Origin: CAZDYP01 sp964509505
GTDB taxonomy: Bacteria > Chloroflexota > Anaerolineae > JACRMK01
DNA: 7,542 bases
Assembly (NCBI GenBank): GCA_964509505.1
Contig: CAZDYP010000210.1
Location: forward strand, 1 to 7,542
Direction: 5' to 3'
Shown piece by piece: positions 1 through 5,005 of the stretch. The number at the start of each line of letters is the position of its first letter. The stretch's first letter is position 1. The notes below the pieces were generated by a model. That model was not told the origin of the DNA, did no database searches, and saw only the letters and a program-made list of their open reading frames with translations. The position numbers and the translations under genes are program-made.

Positions 1-96
1 GCGGCACGGCGGCGTTAGGTATCGCGCGATAGAGTGAGCAAAAAGTGAGCAGCTCTTGGTCTGTTGCGCGAAACACAACCAGGCTATGCTGCAGGC

Positions 97-117
97 GGAC
101 AAATTGCCAATTTGTCC
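97..117. repeat. Perfect palindromic hairpin upstream of the DedA gene
   Basis: Bases 97-105 (GGACAAATT) pair perfectly with 109-117 (AATTTGTCC) around a 3-base GCC loop, ending 13 bases before the presumed ribosome binding site of the DedA gene. No T-run follows, so it is not a classic terminator. It resembles the palindrome at 4551-4579, which has the same core but G-C where this one has A-T at the third pair. It could be a member of a dispersed intergenic palindrome family or a leader hairpin. The arms are seen directly; the role is inferred. Confidence 0.6.
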
Positions 118-143
118 TATCTCTATTGGTAAGGGATGCGTGT

Positions 144-860
144 ATGAACAATCTCGAACTGTTTCTCGATTCCTATGGTCTCGCCGCCATCTTTGCTATC
201 ATGCTGCTCAAAGCGATTGGCGTACCGATTCCGATTCCTGCCGATGTGGTGATGCTCGCTACGGCGGCGCGCATCGCCACGGGCAAACTCGACGTATGGA
301 CGGCGTTCTTGCTCATCTTGCTCGCGTTGGTCATCGGCGGCGTCGTGCAATTTGATTTGATTCGCAGAGCCGGGCGCAACGTCTTGTATCGCTTCGGACG
401 TTATTTCGGCTTGACGCCCGCGCGACTCGACCAAGCGTCGGCGAGCGTGCAGAAAAGCGGCGTCGTCGGTTTGAGCGTCGCCATCCTCACGCCCGGCGTG
501 CGTGGCATCTCGGTGGCCGCGTGCGGTCTCGCCGGCGTGCCGCTACGCACCTTCGCGCCCGCATTGCTCATCGGCAGCGCCTCATTTCTTGCGTTGCATT
601 TTTTCTTGGGCGCATTACTCACGCCAATCTTCGTGTGGCTCACACAACTCTTGCCATTACCGCTCTTGATTGGGGTCATCGTGGTGCTGCTTGCTGTTGG
701 CTTTGGTGTGTGGTACATCATCCGTCGTCGCCAACGCCCCCATGCGACGCAACGCGAGCTCGTCGCCGATGCGTTGGAAGCATGGCACGAAGCGACCTGC
801 CCTGTATGCCTTGCGTTGGGCGCAGCGAATCGCGTGAAACTCGCTGTTGAAACCGATTGA
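144..860 (+). CDS. Divergent DedA/SNARE-associated (VTT-domain) family membrane protein
   Basis: A 238-residue integral membrane protein of the DedA family. Members act in the inner membrane and are implicated in lipid scrambling/flipping and envelope homeostasis. Family features seen: an N-terminal segment followed by a re-entrant proline motif (PIPIPAD, about residues 28-34), a central arginine-rich loop, a second motif with T-P-G-V-R-G (116-121) followed by a Gly/Ala-rich stretch, and hydrophobic segments near 135-160 and 165-190 before a basic RRRQR stop-transfer. Start chosen at ATG 144: it has AAGGGA at 131-136 and begins right at a normal DedA N-terminus. A GTG at 45 would add 33 residues, but these overlap the 97-117 hairpin and look unlike protein. 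Oddities: a lysine stands where many members have a conserved glutamate before the first proline motif, the usual R of the 'R-x-x-P-G-x-R' motif is absent, and the cytoplasmic tail contains C219-P-V-C222. Family assignment is fairly sure; substrate unknown. Confidence 0.8.
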   Translation: MNNLELFLDSYGLAAIFAIMLLKAIGVPIPIPADVVMLATAARIATGKLDVWTAFLLILLALVIGGVVQFDLIRRAGRNVLYRFGRYFGLTPARLDQASASVQKSGVVGLSVAILTPGVRGISVAACGLAGVPLRTFAPALLIGSASFLALHFFLGALLTPIFVWLTQLLPLPLLIGVIVVLLAVGFGVWYIIRRRQRPHATQRELVADALEAWHEATCPVCLALGAANRVKLAVETD

Positions 861-874
861 ACAACGCCCATGCA

Positions 875-904
875 GGGGATTGCTTCACTTCGTTCGCCAT
901 GATC
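875..904. repeat. Possible degenerate dispersed repeat (GGGATTGCTTC... type)
   Basis: This stretch between the DedA stop and the terminator resembles a short intergenic repeat, roughly GGGATTGCTTCGCTTCGCTCGCAATGAC, that I recall as frequent in several bacterial genomes. The flanking ATTGC and GCCAT are the degenerate remains of its inverted ends. The identification rests on memory of the motif and on no second copy in this window, so confidence is low. Confidence 0.25.
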
Positions 905-914
905 TTACGAGACG

Positions 915-946
915 AAAGAAACCCGCTTGCGGCGGGTTTCTTTTTT
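915..946 (+). terminator. Rho-independent terminator after the DedA gene
   Basis: Bases 915-926 (AAAGAAACCCGC) are exactly complementary to 932-943 (GCGGGTTTCTTT) around a 5-base loop, and the T-run 941-946 overlaps the 3' arm. The GC-rich core with flanking A and T tracts is a textbook intrinsic terminator. The A-tract on the 5' side means it could also stop transcription from the opposite direction. It isolates the DedA gene from the marR promoter that begins six bases later. Confidence 0.93.
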
Positions 947-951
947 GGAGC

Positions 952-980
952 TTGACAAAAATCTCTAATGCGCTTATCAT
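952..980 (+). promoter_or_regulatory. Sigma70-type promoter of marR
   Basis: A perfect -35 TTGACA (952-957) is followed by exactly 17 bases and a -10 TATCAT (975-980, one mismatch from consensus). It lies directly after the DedA terminator. The predicted transcript start is near 987, inside or next to the palindrome at 989-1010 and about 36 bases before the marR start. This is the strongest promoter match in the window. Confidence 0.85.
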
Positions 981-988
981 CACCGCCT

Positions 989-1010
989 AATATGTGCATA
1001 TACACTTATT
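989..1010. promoter_or_regulatory. Candidate MarR operator over the marR transcript start
   Basis: A 22-base imperfect palindrome centred between 999 and 1000, with 18 of 22 positions symmetric (AATA.GTG.ATAT.CAC.TATT). Size and AT-rich symmetry fit a MarR dimer site. It sits just downstream of the -10, where bound repressor would block initiation, so negative autoregulation is the simple reading. Symmetry and position are seen; binding by this MarR is inferred from the family's habit. Confidence 0.7.
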
Positions 1011-1025
1011 TGTCTGGATACTGTG

Positions 1026-1460
1026 ATGAGCGAACTCGATGTCTCGCGCGTCAAGTTGTGCGTGGCGGGTAACCTGCGGCGCACCACACGCGCGCTCACA
1101 CAACTGTATGATGACGCCTTGCGCCCCAGCGGGATGCGCGTCACACAATTCTCAGTGCTGGTGCATTTGGCGCGGTTGGGAACGTTGAGCATGAACCAAC
1201 TCGCCGAGCAACTCGTGATGGACCGCACTACCTTGACGCGCAATTTGCAACCGTTGGAAAAACGCGGCTGGGTCGCCAGCCAAAAAGGCGACGATCAACG
1301 CGCGCGCTTGGTGACGCTGACGAAGCAAGGCGAAAGGGCGTTGACAAGGGCGATTCCTTTATGGGAAGAAACGCAAACGCATATCATCAACAGCATGGGG
1401 CAAGAACGCTTCCGCGCCTTGATCAATGACTTAGCGGATTTGGTGAAATTGACTCACTAG
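1026..1460 (+). CDS. MarR-family winged helix-turn-helix transcriptional regulator
   Basis: A 144-residue dimeric DNA-binding repressor. MarR proteins sense small phenolic, drug-like or oxidant signals and release operators controlling efflux or detoxification genes. Seen here: an N-terminal dimerisation helix (VKLCVAGNLRRTTRALTQLY), the HTH with recognition helix D66-RTTLTRNLQPLEKRG-81, and the beta-wing G88-DDQRARLVTLT-99 with the D-x-R pair typical of the family; the C-terminal helices return to the dimer interface. It belongs to the 'C-x-x-x-N-L-R-R...DRTTLTRNL' type with a single cysteine (C12) near the N-terminus, which could be redox-sensitive as in some relatives (inference). Start: GTG 1023 and ATG 1026 are adjacent and in frame. 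ATG is preferred, as no clear Shine-Dalgarno separates them. It has its own promoter and a palindromic operator upstream. A foldback element lies between it and the MFS genes it might control. Confidence 0.92.
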   Translation: MSELDVSRVKLCVAGNLRRTTRALTQLYDDALRPSGMRVTQFSVLVHLARLGTLSMNQLAEQLVMDRTTLTRNLQPLEKRGWVASQKGDDQRARLVTLTKQGERALTRAIPLWEETQTHIINSMGQERFRALINDLADLVKLTH

Positions 1461-1518
1461 ATCAATCTCTATGTGAGCGGGCGGGCAGACTCATCGGGTT
1501 TCGCGCAGCGCGCCTGTG

Positions 1519-1660
1519 AGAAAGTGTTTTGAAAATATCAGACCGAGACCCTAACGGTTTCGCTGGCCAGCAACAAAGCATTTCACGCAGGTTTTCTGCG
1601 CAACTGGTGAACCCGCTGCGCCAGAAAAACCTTTAGGGTCTGAATTTCAAAACACGCTCT
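1519..1660. repeat. Foldback element (MITE-like) of about 140 bp, complete copy
   Basis: A non-coding element whose two ends are imperfect inverted repeats running almost to the centre. Pairing blocks: 1524-1534 (GTGTTTTGAAA) with 1645-1655, 11 of 11; 1546-1554 (AGACCCTAA) with 1633-1641, 9 of 9; 1556-1560 with 1627-1631; 1563-1567 (CTGGC) with 1620-1624; 1568-1571 with 1615-1618; 1582-1586 (TTCAC) with 1607-1611. The apex is a CGCAG-GTTTT-CTGCG hairpin at 1586-1600 that competes for base 1586. The left arm has about six extra bases (GAGACC duplicated) relative to the right. The first 49 bases recur exactly at 7494-7542. TGAG at 1517-1520 and 1660-1663 could be a target duplication but does not fit the second copy's border well. 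It may also end marR transcripts. A MITE or a structured RNA repeat are both possible. Confidence 0.75.
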
Positions 1661-1707
1661 GAGGTCTTGTCCTGTCCATCGCAATGGGAATTTGATCTAA
1701 TTTTTAC

Positions 1708-1713
1708 GGAGGA
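1708..1713 (+). promoter_or_regulatory. Strong ribosome binding site of the OFA-type transporter
   Basis: GGAGGA lies nine bases before ATG 1723 and fixes that start. No convincing -35/-10 pair is visible in the 60 bases between the foldback element and this site, so the promoter may lie within the element or the gene may be read through from marR. Confidence 0.8.
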
Positions 1714-1722
1714 CTTACAACC

Positions 1723-2985
1723 ATGACAGTTGGGCGGAAACTGGGACGGGGAAGGTTGCATTATGCGTGGGTGGTCGCCGCGTTGACGGCGTTGGTCTTG
1801 CTCACCTCCGCAGGCACGCGCGCCTTGGCGGGCTTGTTGCTCAAGCCGTTCGAAGATGATTTGGGGTGGAGCAGACCCAATGTTTCGTTGGCATTTGCCT
1901 TCAGCATTTTCTGGTTCGGCTTGGGCGGGCCAGTAGCAGGCGCGCTCATCGAACGGTTTGGGCCGCGCCGCGTGATGGTGTGCTCGTTGGCGACGATTGC
2001 CGCAGGCTTGGGCGCGATGCTTACGATGTCGTCGCTGTGGCAATTGCATTTATTGTGGGGCTTGGTCATTGGCATCGGCACCGGCGCGCTTGCCAACGTG
2101 CTAGGCGCGACGGTGGCGTTGCGTTGGTTTCGCGCCCATCGCAGCGTGATGATTGGCGCGTTTGGCGCAGCGTCGGCCGCCGGACAACTGGTGTTCTTGC
2201 CGCTCATGCGCGAGTTTCTTAGCAGCGGCGGTTGGCGCAGTGTGATTGGCGCGGCGGCGCTCATCGTCGCAACGCTCATCATTCCCATCGTGTTGTTCAT
2301 GCGTGATAAGCCCGAAGAGAAGGGTGTACGCGCGTTGGGTGATGATGACAAAGCAACAACGACGGTGAGCGCCATCAGCGATGCTAAACACACGACCATG
2401 GCCGAAGCGCTGCGCACGCGCGATTTTTGGCTGCTGGCGGGCAGTTTCTTCATTTGCGGTTGGACGACGAATGGTTTGATTGGCACGCATCTGTTCACGC
2501 ACGCGATTGAGCACGGCTTCAGCGACACGTTCACCGTCTGGTCATTGGGTGTGATGGGCATCATGAACATCGTCGGCACGCTGGCGTCGGGCTGGCTCAG
2601 CGACCGTTATGACAATCGCATGTTGCTCGCCGCATATTATGGTTTGCGCGCGCTCGCCATCGCGCAGTTGCCCTTCGTCAGCGACAACGGCAGCTTGTTG
2701 TTTTTCTCCGCATTCTACGGTCTCGATTGGATCTCGACGGTGCCTCCGACTATCAACCTCGTCGCGCAGCGGTTTGGGCGCGCAGCAGTTGGCGCAATTT
2801 ACGGTTGGATCTTTTTCGTGCACATGATTGGCGCAGGCGTCGCCGCCTATGTCGGCGGCGTGATGCGCGTGTGGTTTGGCGATTACACGTTGGCGTTCTT
2901 CACGGCGGCGGCGTTGGGCTTCCTCGCATCGCTATTCTCGTTGAGCGTGCGCCGCGCACAACAGGCGCAACCCGCGACGGCGTAA
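1723..2985 (+). CDS. Major facilitator superfamily transporter, OFA/MCT-like
   Basis: A 420-residue, 12-helix inner-membrane carrier. The opening (Y14-A-W-V-V, then an SAGTRALAGLLLKPFEDDLGWSR stretch before helix 2) is the signature layout of the oxalate/formate antiporter and monocarboxylate transporter branch, whose members move small organic acids or unknown anions by proton-coupled or exchange transport. MFS motif A appears in both halves: G73-A-L-I-E-R-F-G-P-R-R83 between helices 2 and 3, and G290-W-L-S-D-R295 between helices 8 and 9. A charged central loop (about 195-235: RDKPEEKG...GDDDK...) links the halves. Start fixed by GGAGGA at 1708-1713. The DHA2 pump gene follows after about 65 bases with no terminator between, so the two are probably one transcript. 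The true substrate cannot be read from the sequence; efflux of a drug-like acid is as possible as uptake of a carboxylate. Confidence 0.87.
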   Translation: MTVGRKLGRGRLHYAWVVAALTALVLLTSAGTRALAGLLLKPFEDDLGWSRPNVSLAFAFSIFWFGLGGPVAGALIERFGPRRVMVCSLATIAAGLGAMLTMSSLWQLHLLWGLVIGIGTGALANVLGATVALRWFRAHRSVMIGAFGAASAAGQLVFLPLMREFLSSGGWRSVIGAAALIVATLIIPIVLFMRDKPEEKGVRALGDDDKATTTVSAISDAKHTTMAEALRTRDFWLLAGSFFICGWTTNGLIGTHLFTHAIEHGFSDTFTVWSLGVMGIMNIVGTLASGWLSDRYDNRMLLAAYYGLRALAIAQLPFVSDNGSLLFFSAFYGLDWISTVPPTINLVAQRFGRAAVGAIYGWIFFVHMIGAGVAAYVGGVMRVWFGDYTLAFFTAAALGFLASLFSLSVRRAQQAQPATA

Positions 2986-2992
2986 AAGAGGC

Positions 2993-3043
2993 TCTGTGAA
3001 ATCTTCGCGTCTTGGCGTTGAAGCAGGCGAATCAATTTTGATT
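2993..3043. repeat. Intergenic spacer with small tandem and inverted repeats
   Basis: The gap between the two transporter genes has an 8-base tandem pair (TCTTCGCG at 3002-3009, TCTTGGCG at 3010-3017) within a CTCTGTGAAATCTTCGCGTC-like stretch. That stretch resembles repeats I recall in intergenic DNA of many bacteria. It also has a small AT-rich inverted repeat AATCAA-TT-TTGATT (3030-3043) directly before the ribosome binding site of the pump gene. No terminator or promoter is recognised. Significance is weak. Confidence 0.3.
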
Positions 3044-3053
3044 AGGAATGCTG

Positions 3054-4541
3054 ATGACCACTCTCACTGAAAAACTGCAAGCGCGCGCCATTCCAACGAA
3101 GTGGCTGACGTTGAGCGCAATGTGTTTGGGCTTGATGATGTTGATGATTGATTCCTTCGTGGTCAACGTCGCTTTTCCCAAAATCGCGCAAGAGTTCAAG
3201 TCCGAGCTAGCCACAACCGAATGGATTGTATCGTCCTACATCCTCATTCTCGGCGTGTTGCCGGTGGCGATGGGACGCTTGGGCGACATCTTTGGGCGAC
3301 GCAGAATCTATCTGTATGGCTTGGCGTTGTTCATGCTCGCTTCAATCGCGTGTGGCGCGTCACAAAACATCATCATGCTCATCGTGTGCCGCATTGCGCA
3401 GGGCATTGGCGCGGCGATTATGATGCCGGGCACGCTGTCCATTATCACACAAGCGTTTCCGCCACAGCAACGTGGCTTGGCGATTGGCATTTGGAGCGGC
3501 ATATCGGGACTTGGACTGATTGCGGGGCCGATTCTCGGAGGCTTTTTAGCGGAGTACGATTGGCGCTGGATTTTTTATGTGAACGTGCCGATCGGCGCAC
3601 TGGCGCTCGTGATGGCACTGCTGTTCATCGGCGAATCGCGCGATGAAAATGCGCCTCGTTCTGTGGATTGGCTAGGCTTGATTACGTTGTCCCTTGCGTT
3701 GTTCCTTGTCATGTTCGGCATAACACGCGGCAACAATGATGGCTGGACCACGCCGCCGATTTTGAGTTGTTTCGTTGTCGGCGCCCTGTTGCTCGGCGTG
3801 TTCATCGCCATCGAACAGCGCGTGCGTTACCCTTTGATTGACTTGAGCTTGTTCCGCAATGTCACGTTCATCATGGCTTGTCTCAGCGCGTTCATGTTCT
3901 CGGCTGCCGTGTTTGGCTCGCAGCCTTACACAAGTTTGTTCATGCAGAACTTCTGGGGCTTCACGCCACGTGAAGGCGGCTTGGCGTTCGTGCCGGGGAC
4001 GGCGTTGGTCGCCTTGGTCATGCCATTCGGCGGCATCATGGGGCAACGCTTGGGCGCACGGTTGCGCTGGCTCATCTTCGCTGGGTCGTTGCTCGTCGTC
4101 GCATCGTTCGTCTATCTGTTTGGCCTCAACGCCCAGAGTGGTTATGTGGATGGCTTCTTGCCGGCGCTGGTGATGCGTGGCATCGGCATTGGGCTTGTGA
4201 TGGCGTCAACCTCCTTCGCCGTCGTGAGCGCCGTGCCGATGGCGAAATCCGGGCTGGCGTCGGGCACGTTGACGATGGCGCGCAATTTGGGCACGGCGAT
4301 GGGCGTCGCGTTGTGCGGCACGGTGTTCCTGCACTATCTGGATAGCTCGTTGCCGACGGCGCTGCCTATGGCGGCGGCGCAAGCGGCTGAACAGTTCACT
4401 GTGACGGGCGATGCTGCGGTGCGCCCTGTCGTCGAATCCTTGATTATCTCAGGGTTCATCTACATCGCATGGGCAGGCGCTGTGTTATGCAGTGTGGCGA
4501 CCGTCGCGGCGTTATTCGTGCGCCATCGGTTGACGCATTGA
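3054..4541 (+). CDS. DHA2-family (EmrB/QacA-like) multidrug efflux MFS transporter
   Basis: A 495-residue, 14-helix proton-driven drug exporter of the inner membrane. Family marks seen: M31-I-D33-SFVVNVAFPKI in helix 1 (the DHA2 D1 motif with its membrane aspartate), motif A G74-R-L-G-D78-IFGRRR, motif B R-I-A-Q-G-I-G-A-A-I-M-M-P-G-T-L in helix 4, motif C G158-P-I-L-G-G163 in helix 5, and the following D-W-R-W-I-F-Y-V-N-V-P-I-G that is typical of EmrB/QacA relatives. Length matches the family (about 480-520). Start: ATG 3048 touches the only Shine-Dalgarno (AGGA 3044-3047) with no spacer, whereas ATG 3054 leaves six bases, so 3054 is preferred; the difference is two residues. No EmrA-type membrane-fusion partner is nearby, which is common outside Gram-negatives. 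Together with marR upstream this suggests inducible export of toxic compounds; the substrate is unknown. Confidence 0.9.
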   Translation: MTTLTEKLQARAIPTKWLTLSAMCLGLMMLMIDSFVVNVAFPKIAQEFKSELATTEWIVSSYILILGVLPVAMGRLGDIFGRRRIYLYGLALFMLASIACGASQNIIMLIVCRIAQGIGAAIMMPGTLSIITQAFPPQQRGLAIGIWSGISGLGLIAGPILGGFLAEYDWRWIFYVNVPIGALALVMALLFIGESRDENAPRSVDWLGLITLSLALFLVMFGITRGNNDGWTTPPILSCFVVGALLLGVFIAIEQRVRYPLIDLSLFRNVTFIMACLSAFMFSAAVFGSQPYTSLFMQNFWGFTPREGGLAFVPGTALVALVMPFGGIMGQRLGARLRWLIFAGSLLVVASFVYLFGLNAQSGYVDGFLPALVMRGIGIGLVMASTSFAVVSAVPMAKSGLASGTLTMARNLGTAMGVALCGTVFLHYLDSSLPTALPMAAAQAAEQFTVTGDAAVRPVVESLIISGFIYIAWAGAVLCSVATVAALFVRHRLTH

Positions 4542-4550
4542 ACAAATGGT

Positions 4551-4579
4551 TGTAGGGCAAATTAAAAATTTGCCCTGCA
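4551..4579 (+). terminator. Palindromic hairpin after the DHA2 pump gene, probable terminator
   Basis: Bases 4554-4563 (AGGGCAAATT) pair perfectly with 4567-4576 (AATTTGCCCT) around an AAA loop. The stem extends outward through a G-U wobble to 4551 and 4579. It begins ten bases after the stop codon and is followed by a mixed TAATCTTT tail, not a clean T-run, so termination is likely but imperfect. It shares its core with the palindrome at 97-117, and may be a repeat family recruited as a terminator. Confidence 0.65.
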
Positions 4580-4606
4580 TAATCTTTCGCCCATCTAAGC
4601 GGAGAG

Positions 4607-4615
4607 TGCTATAAT
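4607..4615 (+). promoter_or_regulatory. Extended -10 promoter of tatA
   Basis: A perfect extended -10 (TGCTATAAT; TATAAT at 4610-4615) is present. The -35 is weak (TTTCGC or TTCGCC near 4585-4591), as is usual when the TG extension compensates. The predicted start near 4621-4622 leaves a leader of about 77 bases that folds (see 4621-4676). It lies after the hairpin that closes the pump gene, so tatA, and probably radA and the VWA gene, begin here. Confidence 0.72.
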
Positions 4616-4620
4616 CAGCC

Positions 4621-4676
4621 CGTCGTATGGCGTAATCCGTCGCGCAAAGACGTGACGTGTAACTTGCGATACGACG
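4621..4676 (+). promoter_or_regulatory. Foldable 5' leader of tatA
   Basis: Bases 4621-4628 (CGTCGTAT) are exactly complementary to 4669-4676, and 4643-4647 (CGCAA) to the adjoining 4664-4668. This gives a coaxial 13-pair stem with one 14-base bulge. The stem starts at the predicted first transcribed base and ends ten bases before the tatA Shine-Dalgarno. It does not match a riboswitch class I know. It could stabilise the mRNA 5' end or be a regulatory leader; neither is shown. Confidence 0.45.
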
Positions 4677-4686
4677 CATTGTTTTC

Positions 4687-4692
4687 AGGAGG
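4687..4692 (+). promoter_or_regulatory. Ribosome binding site of tatA
   Basis: AGGAGG six bases before ATG 4699, the best Shine-Dalgarno in the window. It selects 4699 over the internal ATG at 4720. Confidence 0.88.
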
Positions 4693-4698
4693 AGAAGC

Positions 4699-4905
4699 AT
4701 GTTGCCACATCTGGGGCCGATGGAACTGTTTTTGATTTTGGTGATTGTGATCATCGTGTTCGGCGTGGGCAAGCTGGCCGACATCGGTGGCGCACTCGGC
4801 AGGGGCATTCGTGAATTTCGCAAAGCCACACAAGGCGAAGACGAAGTAAAGAAAGATGGCGCTCAACCTGTCGAAGCGAAATCAGCAGAAGCAAAGAAAG
4901 CTTAA
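4699..4905 (+). CDS. tatA: Twin-arginine translocase subunit TatA/TatE family
   Basis: A 68-residue membrane protein that oligomerises to form or weaken the membrane passage through which the Tat system exports folded, twin-arginine-signal proteins. The hallmark order is complete: a short periplasmic N-terminus with L5-G-P, polar E9 at the start of a single transmembrane helix (about 8-21), the F21-G22 hinge, then the amphipathic helix K25-L-A-D-I-G-G-A-L-G-R-G-I-R-E-F40-R-K, and a short charged, disordered tail rich in Lys, Glu and Ala. Length is normal for small Gram-positive-type and Chloroflexota TatA. It has its own extended -10 promoter and strong Shine-Dalgarno. No tatC is in this window, so the partner must be elsewhere or outside the window. 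Distinguishing TatA from TatB: the short tail and the lack of a proline after the hinge glycine favour TatA. Confidence 0.92.
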   Translation: MLPHLGPMELFLILVIVIIVFGVGKLADIGGALGRGIREFRKATQGEDEVKKDGAQPVEAKSAEAKKA

Positions 4906-4909
4906 CAAG

Positions 4910-4993
4910 GTAAACAAGTAAACGCGGAACGAGAAATGTTGCTTAGCTTGTTTCCGCTTTCCTCGTTTCCCTGTTCCTCGTTTACTCGTTTAC
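4910..4993. repeat. Long imperfect inverted repeat of GTAAAC/GTTTAC units between tatA and radA
   Basis: Bases 4910-4923 (GTAAACAAGTAAAC) and 4980-4993 (GTTTACTCGTTTAC) are inverted copies matching at 13 of 14 positions. Further partial complementarity lies inside: GCGGAA 4924-4929 with TTCCGC 4952-4957. The right half also carries four CTCGTTT-like direct repeats. The whole 84-base structure fills almost the entire tatA-radA gap and ends 12 bases before the radA start. It has no T-run, so it is not a classic terminator. It could be a dispersed repeat, an attenuator or an mRNA processing signal. Confidence 0.6.
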
Positions 4994-5005
4994 TGGTTCA
5001 CTAAC

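Noticed and set aside
1..36. C-terminal tail of an upstream gene at the window start
   Set aside because: All three + frames close within 36 bases and give at most 11 residues, which cannot be assigned to any protein.
56..90. TTGGTC or TTGCGC with TATGCT as a DedA promoter
   Set aside because: Spacings of 23 and 15 bases with poor boxes do not support a promoter call.
45..143. N-terminal extension of the DedA gene from GTG 45
   Set aside because: The added 33 residues are not hydrophobic or family-like, span a perfect hairpin, and have no ribosome binding site. ATG 144 with AAGGGA upstream fits the family start.
1667..1700. TTGTCC ... TCTAAT as a promoter for the first transporter
   Set aside because: The spacing is 22 bases and both boxes are weak, so it does not meet a sigma70 pattern.
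1761..2579. Long antisense open frame opposite the first transporter gene
   Set aside because: Its translation is rich in Pro, Asn, Ser and Met runs typical of the antisense of a membrane protein. The + frame has clear MFS motifs and a strong ribosome binding site.
4961..4993. CTCGTTT repeats as a CRISPR or tandem-repeat array
   Set aside because: Units are only 6-8 bases, irregularly spaced and without spacers. They are better explained as one arm of the 4910-4993 inverted repeat.
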